From Paracoccaceae bacterium (GTDB taxonomy: Bacteria > Pseudomonadota > Alphaproteobacteria > Rhodobacterales > Rhodobacteraceae), in NCBI GenBank assembly GCA_026982255.1, contig JALSHL010000314.1:1-7980 (forward strand): 7,980 nt of DNA. The letters are read 5' to 3'. Made by a program: the position numbers and the translations under genes. The notes under the pieces are model-generated. The model was not told the DNA's origin and searched no databases. It worked only from the letters and a program-made list of their open reading frames with translations. Numbering within the stretch: position 1 is the first letter of the stretch; each line of letters begins with the position of its first letter. Positions 5,400 through 7,980 of the stretch are shown piece after piece.

Positions 5400-5630
5400 A
5401 TGCCTAAGAGAATTCTATCCGGTGTCGTGACAAGCAACGCCAACGAACAGACTGTCACGGTTTCCGTTGAACGCCGCTTCACGCACCCCGTTCTGAAGAA
5501 AACCATTCGTAAGTCCAAAAAATACCGGGCGCACGATGAAAAGAATGCTTTCAACGTAGGGGATCAGGTCCGTATCCGGGAATGCGCCCCTAAGTCGAAA
5601 ACTAAACGCTGGGAAGTGATTGCCGAGTAG
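5400..5630 (+). CDS. rpsQ: 30S ribosomal protein S17 (uS17)
   Basis: S17 is an OB-fold protein that binds 16S rRNA in the 5' domain early in assembly. The 76-residue product is close to the family norm of about 84, without an N-terminal extension. It starts MPKRILSGVVTS and has the central motif VERRFTHPVLKKTIRKSKKY (23-42), the AHDE turn (44-47) and the C-terminal GDQVRIRECAPKSKTKRW (54-71). Ala63 replaces the Arg found in E. coli (RPLSKTK), and I recall the Ala form as usual in Rhodobacteraceae. The ribosome binding site AAGGG (5387-5391) overlaps the rpmC stop codon. A 70-bp gap separates it from rplN, at the classical S10/spc operon boundary. Confidence 0.97.
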   Translation: MPKRILSGVVTSNANEQTVTVSVERRFTHPVLKKTIRKSKKYRAHDEKNAFNVGDQVRIRECAPKSKTKRWEVIAE

Positions 5631-5647
5631 GCATCGCTCCAGTTAAT
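5620..5647 (+). promoter_or_regulatory. Weak candidate spc promoter
   Basis: TTGCCG (5620-5625) and GTTAAT (5642-5647) are separated by 16 bp; each matches four of six consensus bases. The site lies at the end of rpsQ, where the E. coli spc operon has its promoter. The score is modest and such pairs arise by chance, so this rests mainly on position. Confidence 0.22.
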
Positions 5648-5651
5648 CGAA

Positions 5652-5687
5652 ACCGTGGGGCCTTAACTGCATTTGGTCCCCACAGGT
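5652..5687 (+). promoter_or_regulatory. Hairpin in the rpsQ-rplN gap (rplN leader)
   Basis: ACC (5652-5654) pairs with GGT (5685-5687), then GTGGGG (5655-5660) with CCCCAC (5678-5683), then CC (5661-5662) with GG (5675-5676). This gives 11 base pairs with single-base bulges at A5684 and T5677 and a 12-nt loop. No T-run follows, so it is not an intrinsic terminator. The rplN Shine-Dalgarno sequence GGGAGA (5689-5694) begins directly after the stem, so folding could influence rplN translation. The pairing is visible; function is inference. Confidence 0.45.
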
Positions 5688-5700
5688 CGGGAGAAACATT

Positions 5701-6069
5701 ATGATCCAGATGCAGACTAATCTGGATGTTGCTGACAACAGCGGCGCTCGCCGTGTTCAGTGCATCAAGGTTCTAGGCGGTTCTCATCGTAGATACGCCT
5801 CTGTGGGTGACATTATCGTTGTTTCCGTGAAAGAAGCCATTCCGCGCGGTCGCGTGAAGAAGGGTGACGTTCACAAGGCAGTGGTTGTGCGCACACGCAA
5901 GGAAGTTCGTCGCGAAGATGGCACCGCCATCCGGTTCGACACCAACGCGGCAGTGATGCTGAACAACGCCGGCGAGCCGATCGGCACCCGTATCTTCGGG
6001 CCGGTTGTTCGCGAGTTGCGCGCCAAGAACTTCATGAAAATTATCTCTCTTGCTCCGGAGGTGCTGTAA
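5701..6069 (+). CDS. rplN: 50S ribosomal protein L14 (uL14)
   Basis: L14 lies on the subunit interface of the 50S particle, forms intersubunit bridges and is the binding site of the silencing factor RsfS. The 122 residues are the standard length. It begins MIQMQTNLDVADNSGARRVQ and shows the family signature from AVVVRTRKEV (60-69) through DGTAIRFDTNAAVML (73-87), then GTRIFGPVVRELR (95-107). GGGAGA (5689-5694) precedes the ATG at 7 bp. It is the first gene of the spc block, after a gap with a hairpin. Its stop overlaps the rplX start by one base (TAATG), so the two should be coupled. Confidence 0.98.
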   Translation: MIQMQTNLDVADNSGARRVQCIKVLGGSHRRYASVGDIIVVSVKEAIPRGRVKKGDVHKAVVVRTRKEVRREDGTAIRFDTNAAVMLNNAGEPIGTRIFGPVVRELRAKNFMKIISLAPEVL

Positions 6070-6383
6070 TGGCTGCCAAACTCCGCAAAGGTGATAAAGT
6101 CATTGTTCTTACCGGTAAGGATAAGGGCAAAGAAGGCCAGATCACGAAAATCCTGCCCGCAAAAGGCAAGGCAATCGTCGACGGTGTGAATATGGCCGTG
6201 CGCCATACGAAGCAGAGCCAGACCTCGCAAGGTGGACGCGTGCCCATGGCCGTCGCCATCGACCTTTCCAACATCGCACTGGTTGACCCCAAAGAGGGCG
6301 GCCCGACCCGCGTTGGCTTCCGCATGGAAGGCGACAAGAAGGTTCGTTATGCGAAAAAATCGGGGGAAGTGATCAATGGCTGA
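6069..6383 (+). CDS. rplX: 50S ribosomal protein L24 (uL24)
   Basis: L24 is an assembly-initiating protein that binds the 5' end of 23S rRNA and ends up near the tunnel exit. The 104-residue protein matches the usual length. A KOW motif occupies about residues 6-33, with GDKVIVLTGKDKGKEGQI at 8-25. The following VDGVNMAVRHTKQSQTSQGG (37-56) is also typical. The C-terminal part has TRVGFRMEGDKKVR. GGAGG (6057-6061) is at the end of rplN, 7 bp before the ATG. The gene overlaps rplE by 8 bp. Confidence 0.97.
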   Translation: MAAKLRKGDKVIVLTGKDKGKEGQITKILPAKGKAIVDGVNMAVRHTKQSQTSQGGRVPMAVAIDLSNIALVDPKEGGPTRVGFRMEGDKKVRYAKKSGEVING

Positions 6384-6927
6384 TTATACGCCTCGCCTGA
6401 AAGCGCAGTATGACGGGAAAATCCGTGCCGCGCTGAAAGAAGAATTCGGTTACAAGAACGAGATGATGATCCCCAAGCTGGAGAAAATCGTTCTGAACAT
6501 GGGTGTCGGTGAAGCTGTCGCTGACAGCAAGAAAATCAAATCCGCCCATGCCGATCTTATGGCAATCGCTGGCCAGATGCCTGTTATCACCAAAGCCAAG
6601 AAATCCATCGCGGGTTTCAAGGTGCGTGAAGACATGCCGCTGGGTGTCAAGGTAACGCTGCGCGGTGACAAGATGTTCGAGTTTCTCGACCGTCTGATCA
6701 CGGTGGCCATGCCCCGTATCCGCGACTTTCGCGGCGTAAACGGCAAGAGCTTCGACGGTCGCGGCAACTATGCCATGGGCCTGAAAGAGCATATCGTGTT
6801 TCCGGAAATCGAGTTCGACAAGGTCGACCAGATCTGGGGCATGGATATCGTAATTTGCACCACCGCGGATTCCGATGCTGAAGCGAAAGCGCTGTTGAAG
6901 CAATTCAACATGCCTTTCATCAACTGA
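6376..6927 (+). CDS. rplE: 50S ribosomal protein L5 (uL5)
   Basis: L5 binds 5S rRNA with L18 and forms part of the central protuberance, touching P-site tRNA. The 183 residues compare with 179 in E. coli. The family signature PKLEKIVLNMGVGEA is at 33-47; further landmarks are TKAKKSIAGFKVREDMPLG (72-90), FLDRLITVAMPRIRDFRG (103-120) and FDGRGNYAMGLKEHIVFPEI (126-145). GGGGGAAG (6362-6369) is 6 bp before the ATG. The 8-bp overlap with rplX suggests coupling. In E. coli this gene's start is the target of repression by S8; I could not identify a convincing S8-type site here. Confidence 0.98.
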   Translation: MADYTPRLKAQYDGKIRAALKEEFGYKNEMMIPKLEKIVLNMGVGEAVADSKKIKSAHADLMAIAGQMPVITKAKKSIAGFKVREDMPLGVKVTLRGDKMFEFLDRLITVAMPRIRDFRGVNGKSFDGRGNYAMGLKEHIVFPEIEFDKVDQIWGMDIVICTTADSDAEAKALLKQFNMPFIN

Positions 6928-6946
6928 GCGCGGAAGGAGAGAACAA

Positions 6947-7252
6947 ATGGCTAAAGTCTGCATGATCCAGCGCGAACTGAAGCGTCAACGTCTGGTGGCA
7001 AAATACGCCGACAAACGTGCCGCGCTGAAAGAGATCGCGAACAACAAGGACCTGCCCGTAGAAGAGCGGTTTAAGGCAAACCTTAAACTGGCGAAACTGC
7101 CGCGCAACTCCTCGGCCACACGGTTGCACAACCGTTGCCAGGTATCCGGTCGTCCGAAGGCTTACTACCGTAAGCTTAAAATGTCCCGTATCGCGCTGCG
7201 CGATCTCGCCTCTGTCGGCCAGATCCCCGGCATGGTCAAATCCAGCTGGTAA
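6947..7252 (+). CDS. rpsN: 30S ribosomal protein S14, zinc-free long form (uS14)
   Basis: S14 is in the 30S head near the A site and joins late in assembly. The 101 residues and the lack of paired CxxC zinc ligands (only Cys5 and Cys64 are present) identify the long C-minus form, not the roughly 61-residue zinc-binding form. The C-terminal signature is clear: RLHNRCQVSGRPKAYYRKLK (59-78) followed by MSRIALRDLASVGQIPGMVK, ending SSW. AAGGAGAG (6934-6941) lies 5 bp before the ATG. It is 19 bp after rplE and 12 bp before rpsH, in the normal spc order. Confidence 0.98.
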   Translation: MAKVCMIQRELKRQRLVAKYADKRAALKEIANNKDLPVEERFKANLKLAKLPRNSSATRLHNRCQVSGRPKAYYRKLKMSRIALRDLASVGQIPGMVKSSW

Positions 7253-7258
7253 GGAGGG
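7251..7258 (+). promoter_or_regulatory. Full-consensus Shine-Dalgarno sequence of rpsH
   Basis: AAGGAGGG contains the full AAGGAGG complement to the 16S rRNA 3' end, 6 bp before the rpsH ATG and overlapping the rpsN TAA stop. It is the strongest ribosome binding site in the window and fixes the start of S8, the protein known in E. coli to regulate the spc operon. Confidence 0.85.
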
Positions 7259-7264
7259 TATACA

Positions 7265-7663
7265 ATGAACTTGAATGATCCTCTCGGCGATATGCTGACC
7301 CGTATCCGCAACGCCCAGCTGCGTGGCAAATCCACCACCCGCACACCGGCCTCCAAGCTGCGTGCGTGGGTTCTGGATGTGCTGAAATCCGAAGGCTACA
7401 TCCGTGGCTATGAAACCGGAACAGATGCCAACGGCAAACCGGAGATCACCATCGAGTTGAAATACTACGATGATGAGCCGGTGATCCGCGAGCTGAAACG
7501 TGTATCGACCCCCGGTCGCCGCGTTTACGCCGGTGTGAAAGACATCCCCGTTGTCCGTCAGGGCCTCGGAATCGCGATCGTCTCCACACCGAAAGGTGTC
7601 ATGTCTGATGCACAGGCTCGTGCCGACAATGTCGGTGGCGAAGTTCTGTGCACAATCTTCTAG
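7265..7663 (+). CDS. rpsH: 30S ribosomal protein S8 (uS8)
   Basis: S8 binds the central domain of 16S rRNA and organises the 30S platform; in E. coli it also represses the spc operon by binding its mRNA. The 132-residue protein has the normal length. It begins MNLNDPLGDMLTRIRNAQLR with the usual N-terminal helix, and shows VSTPGRRVYAG (80-90) and the C-terminal signature GIAIVSTPKGVMSDAQAR (102-119), ending GGEVLCTIF. The start is fixed by the strong AAGGAGG 6 bp upstream. rplF follows after 10 bp. Confidence 0.98.
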   Translation: MNLNDPLGDMLTRIRNAQLRGKSTTRTPASKLRAWVLDVLKSEGYIRGYETGTDANGKPEITIELKYYDDEPVIRELKRVSTPGRRVYAGVKDIPVVRQGLGIAIVSTPKGVMSDAQARADNVGGEVLCTIF

Positions 7664-7673
7664 GGGGGCTGGT

Positions 7674-7980
7674 ATGTCTCGTATTGGTAAAAAACCGGTC
7701 GAGCTTCCTGGCGGCGTTAGCGCGTCCGTCTCGGGCCAGACCATCGAAGTCAAGGGGCCGAAAGGCACCCGTTCGTTCCGTGCTACGGATGATGTGACCA
7801 TCACCGTCGAAGGCAACGTAGTGAACGTCAAACCCCGCGGCACGTCCAAACGGGCGCGTCAGCAGTGGGGCATGTCCCGCACGCAGATCGCGAATCTGGT
7901 GCAGGGTGTGACCGAAGGTTTCAAGAAAGAACTTGAGATCAACGGTGTTGGTTATCGTGCGCAGCTACAGGGCAAAACCC
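7674..7980 (+). CDS. rplF: 50S ribosomal protein L6 (uL6), N-terminal part (truncated by window end)
   Basis: The frame from ATG 7674 runs open to the window edge, giving 102 residues of a protein that is about 177 long in E. coli. L6 sits near the GTPase-associated region and sarcin-ricin loop of the 50S subunit and is important late in assembly. The start MSRIGKKPVELPGGVSASVS is characteristic, followed by IEVKGPKGT (24-32), and the second half contains NLVQGVTEGFKKELEINGVG (74-93) with YRAQLQGK. The ribosome binding site AGGGGGG (7662-7668) overlaps the rpsH stop codon. The cut is only the edge of the window. Confidence 0.97.
   Translation, partial: MSRIGKKPVELPGGVSASVSGQTIEVKGPKGTRSFRATDDVTITVEGNVVNVKPRGTSKRARQQWGMSRTQIANLVQGVTEGFKKELEINGVGYRAQLQGKT

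Noticed and set aside
6362..6400. A small stem (ATCA/TGAT) around the rplE start as an S8 operator.
   Set aside because: Only four base pairs, and none of the conserved features of the S8 site of 16S helix 21 could be recognised.
6920..7849. A 309-codon minus-strand frame opposite rpsN, rpsH and rplF.
   Set aside because: It is antisense to three conserved genes with full-consensus ribosome binding sites, and its product resembles no family I know.

Overview
This window is a continuous, co-directional ribosomal-protein gene cluster on the + strand: the S10 operon followed by the first part of the spc operon. It opens with the last 40 codons of tuf (EF-Tu) and ends inside rplF (L6). The gene order is tuf-rpsJ-rplC-rplD-rplW-rplB-rpsS-rplV-rpsC-rplP-rpmC-rpsQ-rplN-rplX-rplE-rpsN-rpsH-rplF, the classical bacterial order with no gene missing, inserted or inverted. 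All seventeen genes whose starts are in the window begin with ATG, and all full-length products look intact.

The organism is most likely an alphaproteobacterium, probably of the Rhodobacteraceae/Roseobacter group. The grounds are recalled family resemblance, not a search: the S10, L29, S17, L24 and L5 sequences look rhodobacterial, L3 carries an acidic Ala/Glu/Pro-rich C-terminal tail, L22 has an N-terminal extension, S14 is the long zinc-free form, and the DNA is moderately GC-rich.

The cluster is broken into blocks by structured non-coding gaps. (1) tuf end, then a 77-bp gap with a perfect 8-bp hairpin. (2) rpsJ-rplC-rplD-rplW, tightly packed with two 4-bp ATGA overlaps, closed by a textbook intrinsic terminator (11-bp stem plus seven T). 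(3) A structured 70-nt leader, then rplB-rpsS-rplV-rpsC-rplP, closed by a second textbook terminator. (4) The rest of a 249-bp gap holding a candidate promoter (TTGCCA, 17 bp, TATTTG), then rpmC-rpsQ. (5) A 70-bp gap with a hairpin and a weak promoter candidate, then rplN-rplX-rplE-rpsN-rpsH-rplF, again tightly packed. In E. coli, blocks 2 to 4 form one transcript.

The encoded proteins all serve translation. S10, S19, S3, S14, S17 and S8 build the small subunit. L3, L4, L23, L2, L22, L16, L29, L14, L24, L5 and L6 build the large one; L4, L22, L23, L24 and L29 line or surround the nascent-chain exit tunnel. EF-Tu delivers aminoacyl-tRNA.

I found no new defence, mobile or metabolic system. The one part that departs from the textbook is the punctuation: two strong intrinsic terminators inside the S10 gene string, each followed by non-coding sequence that must hold a promoter or allow regulated read-through.
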